Below, piece by piece: positions 1 to 7,081 of a stretch of 30,504 nt of DNA. How positions within the stretch are numbered: position 1 is the stretch's first letter; every line of letters begins with the position of its first letter. The notes below the pieces were generated by a model that did not search any database, was not told where the DNA came from, and was given only the letters and a program-made list of their open reading frames with translations. A program made the translations under genes and the position numbers. The stretch lies in assembly GCA_937890745.1 (NCBI GenBank), contig CALADH010000015.1, positions 1 to 30,504 on the forward strand, written 5' to 3'. The stretch is from Scybalocola_A sp900557175. GTDB lineage: Bacteria > Bacillota > Clostridia > Lachnospirales > Lachnospiraceae.

Positions 1-86
1 GATATGCCGCCCCATGCGCCTGAAATAGTGGCAATAAAGTTTCCAATATGCTAAGCCGACAAACCTAAATTTGGAGGAGAACTAAA
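1..86. other. Left edge of window, upstream of the M18 peptidase
   Basis: No gene can be assigned. Reading frame 1 is open from the first base to a TAA at 52-54 (18 codons), so this could be the tail of a plus-strand gene, but the peptide is too short to recognise. The only clear signal is a GGAGGAG ribosome binding site at 73-79 serving the next gene. Confidence 0.25.
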
Positions 87-1376
87 GTGAATGATATTCA
101 GAGACTTTTTGATTTTATAGAAAATTCTGTTTCACCGGCGCATGGCGTTTCCTATGCGGCCGGTGTGCTTGAGGCGGCCGGTTTTAAGCCGCTTGATTTT
201 AAAGAGACGTGGGCGCTTTCGGCAGGCGGGGCATATTATTGCCGTCCGTTTGCAGGCGAGCTTTTTGCCTTCCGGCTCGGAGAAAATTTAGATTTGACAA
301 AGGGGGCTCATATTGCGGGCGCACATATTGACTGGCCGTGTATTCGCATTAAGCCAAATGCCCAGCTTATAAAGCAGGGGTACCTGCAGGCCAATGTGGA
401 GGTTTACGGCGGTCCGATATTATCGACGTTTTTTGACCGTCCGCTTTCAATCGCAGGGCGGCTGGCAGTAAAGTCAGAAAATATTTTTGAGCCGAAAATG
501 ATTGATGTGAATATTGAAAAGCCGGCGGCGATTATCGCGAGCCTTGCGATTCATATGAGCCATGCCCTGATGGAGGCAGGCAATAAAATAGATAAGCAGA
601 CACATCTTCTGCCGATTTTCGGAACGCTTGAAGATGAGCTGAATAAGGATAATGTGCTGATGAATTTTATTGCAGAGGCAGCCGGTGTTTTGCCGGAGGA
701 TATTCTTGATTATGAATTATGTCTTTACAATCCGGAAAAACCGATGCTGCTCGGCATTCATGACGAGCTGATTTCAGCGCCGAGACTGGACGATATTACA
801 TCTGCCTGCGCTGCTGTTTACGGTCTTATTGACAGTGCGCCGAAGGAAAAAGTGGCGATGGCTGTTTTATTTGATCATGAGGAAATCGGAAGCCAGACAA
901 AGCAGGGCGCGGATTCGACAATGCTTGACCGTGTTTTTGAAAAAATATGGGCATCCTTCGGAAAAAGCCGCGCCGAATATATTTCAGACATTCATGGCAG
1001 CATGATTTTATCTGCGGACGTCGGTCATGGCTATCATCCAAACTATCCGGGCGTTTATGATATTACGACAATGCCGGTGCTTGGCAAAGGCTTTGTCATT
1101 AAAACGGACAGTAATCAGAAGTATTCATGGGACTGTCAGGCAAGCGGCAGTTTAAAGCAGCTCTGTGCAGCTTTTGATATTCCGTACCAGTGCTGTGTTA
1201 AACGTTCCGACCAGTCCGGCGGCGGGACAATCGGTTCGCTGATTTCATCTCAGCTTCCGCTTAAAACCGTAGACCTTGGCGTGCCGCTTCTGTCGATGCA
1301 TTCTGCAAGAGAACTTATGGGAACAAAGGATCAGGAAGCGCTCACACGGGTGATGACGGCGTTCTTTGGCGCATGA
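87..1376 (+). CDS. M18 family zinc aminopeptidase
   Basis: Cytosolic dinuclear-zinc aminopeptidase that removes N-terminal (in the family often acidic) residues from peptides. The 429 residues are the usual M18 length and all family landmarks are visible. GAHIDWP carries H80 and D82, PRLDD carries D235, FDHEEIGS carries E265 and E266, DVGHGYHPNY carries D311, and LSMHS near the C terminus carries H405. By analogy with characterised M18 enzymes, H80, D235, E266, D311 and H405 would bind zinc, with E265 as the general base. The family residues are usually GxHTDSP; here the threonine and serine are I81 and W83. The start is GTG at 87, 8 bases after GGAGGAG; there is no in-frame ATG nearby. No signal peptide is seen. 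It stands alone: the next gene is over 400 bases away behind its own promoter. Confidence 0.95.
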   Translation: MNDIQRLFDFIENSVSPAHGVSYAAGVLEAAGFKPLDFKETWALSAGGAYYCRPFAGELFAFRLGENLDLTKGAHIAGAHIDWPCIRIKPNAQLIKQGYLQANVEVYGGPILSTFFDRPLSIAGRLAVKSENIFEPKMIDVNIEKPAAIIASLAIHMSHALMEAGNKIDKQTHLLPIFGTLEDELNKDNVLMNFIAEAAGVLPEDILDYELCLYNPEKPMLLGIHDELISAPRLDDITSACAAVYGLIDSAPKEKVAMAVLFDHEEIGSQTKQGADSTMLDRVFEKIWASFGKSRAEYISDIHGSMILSADVGHGYHPNYPGVYDITTMPVLGKGFVIKTDSNQKYSWDCQASGSLKQLCAAFDIPYQCCVKRSDQSGGGTIGSLISSQLPLKTVDLGVPLLSMHSARELMGTKDQEALTRVMTAFFGA

Positions 1377-1432
1377 TGAAATAGGACAGTAGATATGATA
1401 CGTTTCATGGGGGCGCACAAGACATCCGTCTG

Positions 1433-1627
1433 CTACTTTCTAAAAGTCGCACAGCATATGGAAACTTCTGTCTGTTCAATATTTAGAGCACGTGCAATCG
1501 CGGCAGGCGATTCGCCGTGCTTTTTTCTTTTGATGATTTCTCCGGCAAGATTAAGTCCTTCGGCTTTACCCTCGATTTTGTCCTCAATTTTGCCATCAAT
1601 TTTGCCCTCAATTTTGCCGCACGCCTA
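1433..1627 (-). pseudogene. C-terminal remnant of an Rpn-family (PD-(D/E)XK) nuclease
   Basis: On the minus strand the frame ending at the TAG at 1433-1435 encodes a GKIEGKIDGKIEDKIEGKAEG repeat followed by a helix-turn-helix-like tail reading LNLAGEIIKRKKHGESPAAI and then ARALNIEQTEVS. This arrangement, a charged GKxEG repeat followed by a short HTH-like end, is the typical C terminus of the Rpn/YhgA-like recombination-promoting nuclease family that is abundant in Clostridia. The frame is closed upstream by an in-frame TAG at 1625-1627, no start codon or ribosome binding site precedes it, and I could not find the nuclease core upstream. So only about 63 codons remain. The 12-bp DNA repeat (1571-1618) that encodes GKIE may have promoted its decay by slippage or deletion. 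The competing minus-strand frame across 1483-1824 and plus-strand frame across 1395-1640 look like chance openings. Confidence 0.7.
1571..1618 (-). repeat. Four tandem 12-bp repeats inside the Rpn remnant
   Basis: Four adjacent copies of a CTCAATTTTGCC-type unit (plus-strand sense) differ by one or two bases each. Read on the minus strand they encode GKIE, GKID, GKIE, DKIE. This is a coding repeat of the nuclease tail, not a regulatory array. Confidence 0.8.
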
Positions 1628-1731
1628 TGCTGACCCATGAATACACAAAAAGCAGAAGTTTCAATATGCTGTGTAGGCAGAGAATACAGTTTATCAGTTG
1701 TATACAGCCGCCAGTGGAATATAAACAGGGG

Positions 1732-1760
1732 TTGTCGCGGCAGAAAGAAATTGTTATAAT
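1732..1760 (+). promoter_or_regulatory. Sigma-A-like promoter for the MBL-M42-HAD-yaaA run
   Basis: TTGTCG at 1732-1737, a 17-base spacer and a perfect TATAAT at 1755-1760. It lies 56 bases before the chosen start of the MBL-fold gene, and there is no competing gene between them. Confidence 0.75.
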
Positions 1761-1816
1761 CAAGATAATAAAGTTTTGAAATGAATGATGGAAGCCATTG
1801 GAGGAAAAGAGATTTT

Positions 1817-2668
1817 ATGAACAATTATTACATCCCGCATTTAATCGGGGAAAATATTTACCATATTTATGAGCCGGGCGGCGTGTATACGACGCTGATT
1901 ATCGGAAATGAGAAAGCGCTGCTGATTGATACGGGCTACGGCTACGGCAATTTGAGAGAAGCAGTGGCGCGTCTGACGGATTTGCCGCTGATTGTTGCCA
2001 ATACCCACGGTCATTTTGACCATGCGGGCGGTAATTATCAGTTTGATTCAGTTTACATAAACAGAGATGAATTGCCGGTTTATTTTTGGTATCTGACCGA
2101 GGTGAAGCCGGTGACGACAGAGACGCTGAGGAAAAAGCGTTCGGATGACGGGATTGCGGTGATACCGCAGTCGCTTGATATTGACTGGTATTTGAAACAG
2201 AACAACCGGCATTTTGAAATGCTTTCTGACCATCATGTGTTTGATTTGGGCGGCCGCAAGGTAGAAGCCATATTTTTGCCGGGACATACAAAGGGAAGTA
2301 CGGTCTTTTTTGATGATTTAAGCGGGATTTTAATGTCCGGTGATGACATAAGCCCGAATTTGTGGATTCAGTTTGAGCAGAGTGCGCCTTTGTATGATTA
2401 TGCCGCAGAGCTTATTAAACTAAAGAAGCTGCCGCTTTCAGGCATTGTGTCTTCGCACATCGGTTATGTGATGCCGCCCCGTCTCATTGACTGGATAGAG
2501 TTTGCCATTGCAAATATTGACGATAGCAGGGCGAAGGTTTTTGTGCATCCGAGAACCGGGCGGAAGGCGCAGATATTTAAAGTATTTGTGGATGATGCGG
2601 CGATGTCGCCGATTAAAAAAATTCATATTGTCTATGACAAAAATCATAAGTTTTCGGAGGAAGAATAG
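1817..2668 (+). CDS. Metallo-beta-lactamase-fold hydrolase
   Basis: Cytosolic zinc hydrolase of the metallo-beta-lactamase superfamily, 283 residues from the chosen start. The HxHxDH signature is seen as THGHFDHAGG (H64, H66, D68, H69), preceded by LLIDTG, the usual second strand. LPGHTKGS supplies the next zinc histidine, SGDDIS the bridging aspartate and SSHIGY the last histidine, so both metal sites look complete. The substrate cannot be read from the sequence; glyoxalase II-like, lactonase-like and phosphodiesterase-like members share these motifs. An in-frame ATG at 1781 would add 12 residues but has no ribosome binding site, whereas ATG 1817 follows GGAGGA at 1800-1805. It is the first gene of a four-gene run: its stop is directly followed by the ATG of the M42 peptidase. 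Confidence 0.88.
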   Translation: MNNYYIPHLIGENIYHIYEPGGVYTTLIIGNEKALLIDTGYGYGNLREAVARLTDLPLIVANTHGHFDHAGGNYQFDSVYINRDELPVYFWYLTEVKPVTTETLRKKRSDDGIAVIPQSLDIDWYLKQNNRHFEMLSDHHVFDLGGRKVEAIFLPGHTKGSTVFFDDLSGILMSGDDISPNLWIQFEQSAPLYDYAAELIKLKKLPLSGIVSSHIGYVMPPRLIDWIEFAIANIDDSRAKVFVHPRTGRKAQIFKVFVDDAAMSPIKKIHIVYDKNHKFSEEE

Positions 2669-3706
2669 ATGAATAATTATATGGACTATATTGTATCAAT
2701 GATTGAGAAACTCGTAAATACGCCAAGCCCGTCAGGCTACTGCAAAGATGTGCTGAAGCTTCTTGCAGATGAGGCTGCATCAATGGGCTATGAGACAGAA
2801 TTTTTACAAAAGGGCGGTCTTATTGTGACTGTACCGGGAAAAAGTGATCAGGTGACAGGAATTTGTGCCCATGTGGATACGCTGGGTGCTATGGTGCGCT
2901 CGGTGACAGCAGACGGTCAGTTAAAGCTGATGCCGGTGGGCGGTTATATGATGCAGACGATTGAAGGAGAGTATTGTAAAATCCACGCAAGACGGTGTGG
3001 AAAGACATTTTCAGGAACTGTGCTGACACTTCAGCCGTCAGTGCATGTGTATGATGACGCGAGAACTTTTGAGCGCAAGGCTGAAAATATGGCAGTGCGC
3101 CTTGATGAAAAGGTGTTTTTAAAAGAGGATGTGCTGGCGCTTGGTATTGGTGTCGGCGATTATATCAGCTTTGCACCGAGATTTGAGCATACACAAAGCG
3201 GTTTTGTAAAATCAAGACATCTTGATGATAAGGCGTCGGCCGCTGTTATTTTCGGTGTTTTAAAATATATGAAGGATCATCAGAAGACGCCGGAAGATAC
3301 GCTTAAAATTATGATTACCAATTATGAGGAAGTCGGTCACGGCGCAAGCTGTATTCCGGCAGAGATTAAGCGGCTGCTTGCCGTAGATATGGGTGCGGTT
3401 GGCGATGATTTATCCGGTGGTGAATATAAGGTATCCATCTGTGCGATGGATTCTTCGGGCCCTTATGACTATGATATGACAAATATGCTGATTGATATTG
3501 CAGAAAAGAAGGGGCTTGCCTATGCGGTCGATGTATTTCCGCATTATGGTTCGGACGTGTCTGCGGCGCTTGGCGGCGGCAATAATATTTGCGGCGCACT
3601 CATCGGACAGGGCGTTCATGCCTCACATGGAATGGAAAGAACCCATGAGGAAGGTTTACATAACACGTTTGAGTTAATTAAAGGCTTTATCGGAGTTGAC
3701 GCTTAA
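2669..3706 (+). CDS. M42 family metallopeptidase (glutamyl aminopeptidase type)
   Basis: Cytosolic dinuclear-metal aminopeptidase, 345 residues, the normal size for M42 (FrvX/PepA/TET-type) enzymes, which usually form large oligomers that trim peptides. Visible landmarks are GICAHVDTLGAMV (H68, D70), SRHLDDKASAA with the bridging aspartate, NYEEVGHGAS with the catalytic glutamate pair, AVDMG, and a late GVHASHGMERTH segment giving the last metal histidine. The name endoglucanase is sometimes carried by homologues but there is no support here for a glucanase role. The ATG follows the upstream stop codon with no gap, and GGAGGAAG at the end of the previous gene is its ribosome binding site, so the two are translationally linked. 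Two aminopeptidases (M18 and M42) within 4 kb suggest a peptide-scavenging neighbourhood. Confidence 0.92.
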   Translation: MNNYMDYIVSMIEKLVNTPSPSGYCKDVLKLLADEAASMGYETEFLQKGGLIVTVPGKSDQVTGICAHVDTLGAMVRSVTADGQLKLMPVGGYMMQTIEGEYCKIHARRCGKTFSGTVLTLQPSVHVYDDARTFERKAENMAVRLDEKVFLKEDVLALGIGVGDYISFAPRFEHTQSGFVKSRHLDDKASAAVIFGVLKYMKDHQKTPEDTLKIMITNYEEVGHGASCIPAEIKRLLAVDMGAVGDDLSGGEYKVSICAMDSSGPYDYDMTNMLIDIAEKKGLAYAVDVFPHYGSDVSAALGGGNNICGALIGQGVHASHGMERTHEEGLHNTFELIKGFIGVDA

Positions 3707-3708
3707 AA

Positions 3709-4365
3709 ATGATTCGCGCAGTGATTTTTGATATGGACGGCGTCCTCATTGATACCGAAAAGTATTATACAAAATATTGGGCCGAGGCGGGACAGGCATT
3801 TGGCTTTCCGATGACAAGAGAACACGGTTTATTTCTGCGCAGCTATTCGGGCGCTTACTGCCGGCCGCTTTTGGAGGAGATGTTTGGCCCCTCCTTTGAT
3901 TACGGCGCTGTCAGGGCGCTTCGCAAAAAGCTGATGGAACCACAGCTTCTTTTGGATGGTGTGGAAAAGAAGCCGGGGGCGGATGCGGTTTTAGACGCCC
4001 TTTTGGCACAGGGAATTAAGACGGCAGTGGCAACGGCGTCGGATATGACACGGGCAGAAAAGTATTTGAAGGCCATTGGACTTTATGAAAAGTTTGACAA
4101 CATTATTTGTGCCGATATGATTGCCCATGGCAAGCCGATGCCGGATATTTATATGTATGCCTGTGAAAGACTCCGTCTTAAGCCAGCGGAGTGTATGGCT
4201 GTGGAGGATTCGCCAAACGGTATATTATCGGCCTATCAGGCAGGATGCAGTGTTGTGATGGTGCCGGATTTAACAGAACCTGATGCGCTTATGCTTGCGA
4301 TGGTAACGGCGGTTGTGAAAGATTTGAGCGGGCTTCTGCCGCTGATTGAGAGGATGAATGCATGA
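3709..4365 (+). CDS. HAD superfamily phosphatase, beta-phosphoglucomutase-like
   Basis: A 218-residue cytosolic HAD hydrolase of subfamily I. Motif I is FDMDGVLIDTE with nucleophile D8 and acid/base D10. A helical cap with RSYSGAYCRPLLEE follows. Motif II is AVATASD, motif III is the lysine in HGKPMPD, and motif IV is VEDSPNG. The GKPxPD and EDSxxG arrangement is that of sugar-phosphate phosphatases and phosphomutases such as PgmB, GPH and YniC. I cannot distinguish a phosphatase from a mutase; the gene is not beside a phosphorylase, which argues against a dedicated beta-phosphoglucomutase. The start lies two bases after the M42 stop and the stop overlaps the yaaA start as ATGA, so it is within the operon that begins at 1817. 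Confidence 0.88.
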   Translation: MIRAVIFDMDGVLIDTEKYYTKYWAEAGQAFGFPMTREHGLFLRSYSGAYCRPLLEEMFGPSFDYGAVRALRKKLMEPQLLLDGVEKKPGADAVLDALLAQGIKTAVATASDMTRAEKYLKAIGLYEKFDNIICADMIAHGKPMPDIYMYACERLRLKPAECMAVEDSPNGILSAYQAGCSVVMVPDLTEPDALMLAMVTAVVKDLSGLLPLIERMNA

Positions 4366-5138
4366 AAATTATAATTTCACCGGCGAAAAAGATGGTTTGC
4401 GATACAGATGTGATGGCCGTAAAATCCGTGCCCGTTTTTATAGAAAAAACAGAGCAGTTAAAAAACTATATGCAGGGATTAAGCTATGCCGAGGCCAAGG
4501 CACTTTGGAATTGTAATGATGCGATTGCAGAGCTTAATTTTGAGCGATTTAAAATGATGGATTTAGGCCGGAATTTGACGCCGGCGCTGCTTTCCTATGA
4601 CGGCATTCAGTATCAGTCTATGGCGCCGAATGTATTTACAAAAAAAGAATGGGATTATGTCAATCAAAATTTGAGGATTCTTTCGGGTTTTTACGGTGTA
4701 CTTGCACCGTCGGACGGCGTTGTGCCATATCGTCTTGAGATGCAGGCAAAGGCGGAAGTGGATCGCTTTAAAAATCTATATGACTTTTGGGGTGATTTGA
4801 TTTTTGAGGCATTGCTTGAAGATAATCATTGTATTGTGAATCTGGCATCTAAGGAATATTCAAAATGTGTAGAGCGGCCGCTTTTGCTGCTTCGAAAAAG
4901 GGGGCTTTACAGTTTCCCTGATTTTAAGTATGTGACATGCAATTTTTGTGAGTATAATAAGGCCGGAAAGCTTGTGCAAAAGGCAACGCAGGCAAAGATT
5001 GCCCGTGGGGAGATGGTGCGCTTTATGGCTGAAAATGCAGTTTGTGATATAGACGGGCTTAAACAGTTTGACAGACTCGGCTATATTTTTGATGCGGACA
5101 CATCAAGTGACGAAATATTTGTATTTATTAAACAATAA
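4362..5138 (+). CDS. yaaA: Peroxide stress protein YaaA (DUF328 family)
   Basis: A 258-residue cytosolic protein beginning with MKIIISPAKKM, the hallmark N terminus of the YaaA/DUF328 family. Other family segments are SYDGIQYQSM, LRILSGFYGVLAP, YRLEMQAK, NLASKEYSK and FMAEN near the end. In Escherichia coli YaaA limits free iron and oxidative DNA damage during peroxide stress and has DNA-binding activity. A role in protecting this presumed anaerobe from oxidants is inferred from the family only. It is the last gene of the run, starts within the HAD stop codon (ATGA overlap), and is followed within 35 bases by an intrinsic terminator. Confidence 0.95.
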   Translation: MKIIISPAKKMVCDTDVMAVKSVPVFIEKTEQLKNYMQGLSYAEAKALWNCNDAIAELNFERFKMMDLGRNLTPALLSYDGIQYQSMAPNVFTKKEWDYVNQNLRILSGFYGVLAPSDGVVPYRLEMQAKAEVDRFKNLYDFWGDLIFEALLEDNHCIVNLASKEYSKCVERPLLLLRKRGLYSFPDFKYVTCNFCEYNKAGKLVQKATQAKIARGEMVRFMAENAVCDIDGLKQFDRLGYIFDADTSSDEIFVFIKQ

Positions 5139-5171
5139 AAGGAAGAACTGCCGCAAAAAAGCGGGCTTTTC

Positions 5172-5201
5172 AAAAAAGGGCGGATTTATCGTCCTTTTTT
5201 T
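5172..5201 (+). terminator. Intrinsic terminator after yaaA
   Basis: AAAAAAGGGCG at 5172-5182 pairs with CGTCCTTTTTT at 5190-5200 (one G-T wobble), with a 7-base loop, and runs straight into the T tract. It closes the 1817-5138 operon and separates it from the sigma factor. Confidence 0.85.
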
Positions 5202-5250
5202 GTAATATTTACCGCCCTGCTTCGTTATAAGGTCAGAGGGGGTGAAACGC

Positions 5251-5745
5251 ATGAATAAAAAGGAAATTGAAGCTGTTTATGAGCAGTATTACAGACCGAT
5301 GATGATTTATGCGCTTTCGCTCACCAAAAACAGACACGATGCAGAAGATTTGACAGAGGATACATTTATCAGGGCATTTTTAAGCTATGACGGCGGGATG
5401 AATATTGTCGGGTGGCTGATGGCTGTCATGAAAAATCTGTTTATTGACGATTTTCGCAGAAAGCGCCGCTATGTATGCGACGGCGAGGTTGTGCTTGAAT
5501 GGCTCGCGTCACCGCAGAACGTCCTTGAGGATTATATAAGGGATGAGAGGCAGCGGTGGATATACCACCAGATTTATAAGCTGCCGCAAGCGGAGAGGGA
5601 AATCATGATATTGACAGCAGCGGGAGAAATGAATGACAATCAGATTGCAGCGATGGTCGCTCTTGATGTCCGACATATCCGCGTTATACGTCACCGTGTC
5701 AGAAAGAAGCTGCTTGCGGCGGCAAAGGAGGAGGGATATCTATGA
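5251..5745 (+). CDS. ECF-type RNA polymerase sigma factor
   Basis: A 164-residue sigma-70 family factor with only regions 2 and 4. Region 2 spans roughly residues 5-75: EQYYRPMMIYALSLTKNRHD, the conserved AEDLTEDTFIRAF core-binding segment, and MKNLFIDDFRRKRR, the -10 recognition and basic end. Region 4 covers about 105-160 with LPQAEREIMIL and an HTH ending in RHIRVIRHRVRKKLL. It would direct RNA polymerase to a small stress or surface regulon while held by the membrane protein encoded next. ATG 5251 is preferred because AGAGGGGG lies 8 bases upstream; an in-frame GTG at 5242 would overlap that site. The stop overlaps the next start as ATGA, typical of sigma and anti-sigma pairs. I saw no convincing autoregulatory promoter in the short gap after the terminator. 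Confidence 0.88.
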   Translation: MNKKEIEAVYEQYYRPMMIYALSLTKNRHDAEDLTEDTFIRAFLSYDGGMNIVGWLMAVMKNLFIDDFRRKRRYVCDGEVVLEWLASPQNVLEDYIRDERQRWIYHQIYKLPQAEREIMILTAAGEMNDNQIAAMVALDVRHIRVIRHRVRKKLLAAAKEEGYL

Positions 5746-6890
5746 CAGAAAGTAATGAAAATAGGGAAGTATTCGAAGATGAAGATAAGCTTGATGCGAT
5801 GCTTGATTTAAAAACAGAGACACCTTTGATATCGGCAAAAGCGATTAAGAAAAAAATACGGAAGACAATTTATAAAAGTCTACTAAGAATTATTGTTATT
5901 GGGGCGCTTGCTATTGGTCTTCTTGTGTTTTTTGTTTCTAAGCTTGCCTATGTGACTGGCTTTAATCCGTGGGATATTAAGACACTTGACCTTGATAATG
6001 GCAATGACGGCAAGGATGATTTTGCATTTCTTATGCAGGTGATGAACGTATTGTTTATGCCGGAGCATTATATGTATATGACAATGACAGGCAATGAGGA
6101 TGCGGCGGTGAAGACAGGCTTTGGAAATTATAAAATACCGATATCATTTGGAAGTTATTATGACAATAGTGCTGTGAAACTGGGGATTACTCAAGGGGAG
6201 TATGATTATATAGAACTTAAATGGGGGAATATGCGTATTGTTGACAGCGAAACTCCGTATCTTTGTACACCTTATGAGATTGGTTCCACTTTTTTGAACG
6301 AACCCGGAGTGTGGGGGGGCGAAACTCCTGAAATCTTGATTGAGGAACTTAAGGATATGCCGAAGTCAGCGATTATTTCGGGACAGTGTATTCTTAAAGA
6401 AGAAAAAAGTCTTTCTGAATTGTATCGGTTTGCCGATGAACAGCATATCGGTATGGGCTATTTGTGTACGCTTGGTCGGGAAGGCGGTTCAATGATGCCG
6501 CCCCTTGGCATTGGCGGTATGAGAAATGAGAGATATGGTCTCGGTGAAGCATTTTTAGAGAAATATCCGGGAATTGATACGGAGATTGATGAGACTGCCG
6601 GACCGGAGGAAAAGGCCGAACAGAAAGCGGCCTATTATAAGGCTTCAATGCAGGTACTCTTAGATAATGAAGAATTTTTGGATATGGCGCTTGAAAGCTT
6701 TGGTATTACCCGGCTTGAGGCTGCGGATATGAAAGATTATATGAAATCTGAATGTGAAAAAGATACGGATGAAATTACGGTGATGGGATTTTCCGAATCA
6801 TTAAAGCGGGATGATATGATCAGACTTTTAGAAAGCGGAGAGATAGAATCTGTCATTGTTAAAAAGGTACAAATGAGCCGGTACGGATGA
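5742..6890 (+). CDS. Membrane anti-sigma-like regulator of the adjacent sigma factor
   Basis: A 382-residue protein with an acidic cytoplasmic N terminus (residues 1-45), one membrane helix at about 47-70 (LLRIIVIGALAIGLLVFFVS) and a large extracytoplasmic region of about 310 residues. This layout, directly after and overlapping an ECF sigma gene, matches the Firmicutes sigma-factor-regulator families (Sigma_reg_N/Sigma_reg_C, as in YhdL-type proteins). I recognise the architecture better than the sequence. The N-terminal segment would bind the sigma factor and the outer domain would sense a signal. There is no HxxxCxxC zinc motif, so it is not a ZAS-type anti-sigma. The C-terminal part has several Met- and Asp/Glu-rich stretches but no recognisable enzyme motif. 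It is followed by a clear terminator at 6929. Confidence 0.72.
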   Translation: MTESNENREVFEDEDKLDAMLDLKTETPLISAKAIKKKIRKTIYKSLLRIIVIGALAIGLLVFFVSKLAYVTGFNPWDIKTLDLDNGNDGKDDFAFLMQVMNVLFMPEHYMYMTMTGNEDAAVKTGFGNYKIPISFGSYYDNSAVKLGITQGEYDYIELKWGNMRIVDSETPYLCTPYEIGSTFLNEPGVWGGETPEILIEELKDMPKSAIISGQCILKEEKSLSELYRFADEQHIGMGYLCTLGREGGSMMPPLGIGGMRNERYGLGEAFLEKYPGIDTEIDETAGPEEKAEQKAAYYKASMQVLLDNEEFLDMALESFGITRLEAADMKDYMKSECEKDTDEITVMGFSESLKRDDMIRLLESGEIESVIVKKVQMSRYG

Positions 6891-6928
6891 TGGCAACAGA
6901 TTGTTCATAAAATAGTCCAAAAATCATA

Positions 6929-6967
6929 AAATTGTCCAAACTCAAAATGAGGTTGGACAATTTTTTT
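6929..6967 (+). terminator. Intrinsic terminator after the sigma/anti-sigma pair
   Basis: AAATTGTCCAA (6929-6939) pairs with TTGGACAATTT (6953-6963), extended inward by CTC/GAG (6941-6943 with 6949-6951) across one mismatch, and is followed by a run of T. Confidence 0.88.
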
Positions 6968-7010
6968 CAAATTATAAAAAAATTAATACTAAGATTTGGA
7001 AGTTTTTACA

Positions 7011-7019
7011 TGCTATAAT
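7011..7019 (+). promoter_or_regulatory. Extended -10 promoter of the galactoside operon
   Basis: TGCTATAAT is a consensus extended -10 (TG at 7011-7012, TATAAT at 7014-7019). No good -35 hexamer sits 17 bases upstream, which fits a promoter that depends on an activator such as the YesN-type regulator encoded in the same operon. I looked for a consensus CcpA cre site between 6964 and 7081 and did not see one. Confidence 0.65.
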
Positions 7020-7081
7020 GAGTCCATCAAAACAAAGAACATTGTTGAAAAGACAAAAACGTGATTGAGGAGGAAATGATG

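Noticed and set aside
1395..1640. 81-codon plus-strand open frame after the M18 gene
   Set aside because: It is the antisense of the Rpn remnant; its Pro-Ser-Ile-Leu repeats are only the reverse reading of the GKIE-coding repeats, and there is no ribosome binding site.
1781..1816. Longer N terminus for the MBL-fold protein
   Set aside because: No ribosome binding site before 1781, while GGAGGA lies inside this stretch and serves ATG 1817; the MBL family similarity begins after 1817.
6964..7081. CcpA catabolite-repression (cre) operator before the galactoside operon
   Set aside because: I searched by eye for the palindromic TGxAA(R)CGxxxxCA pattern and found no acceptable match.
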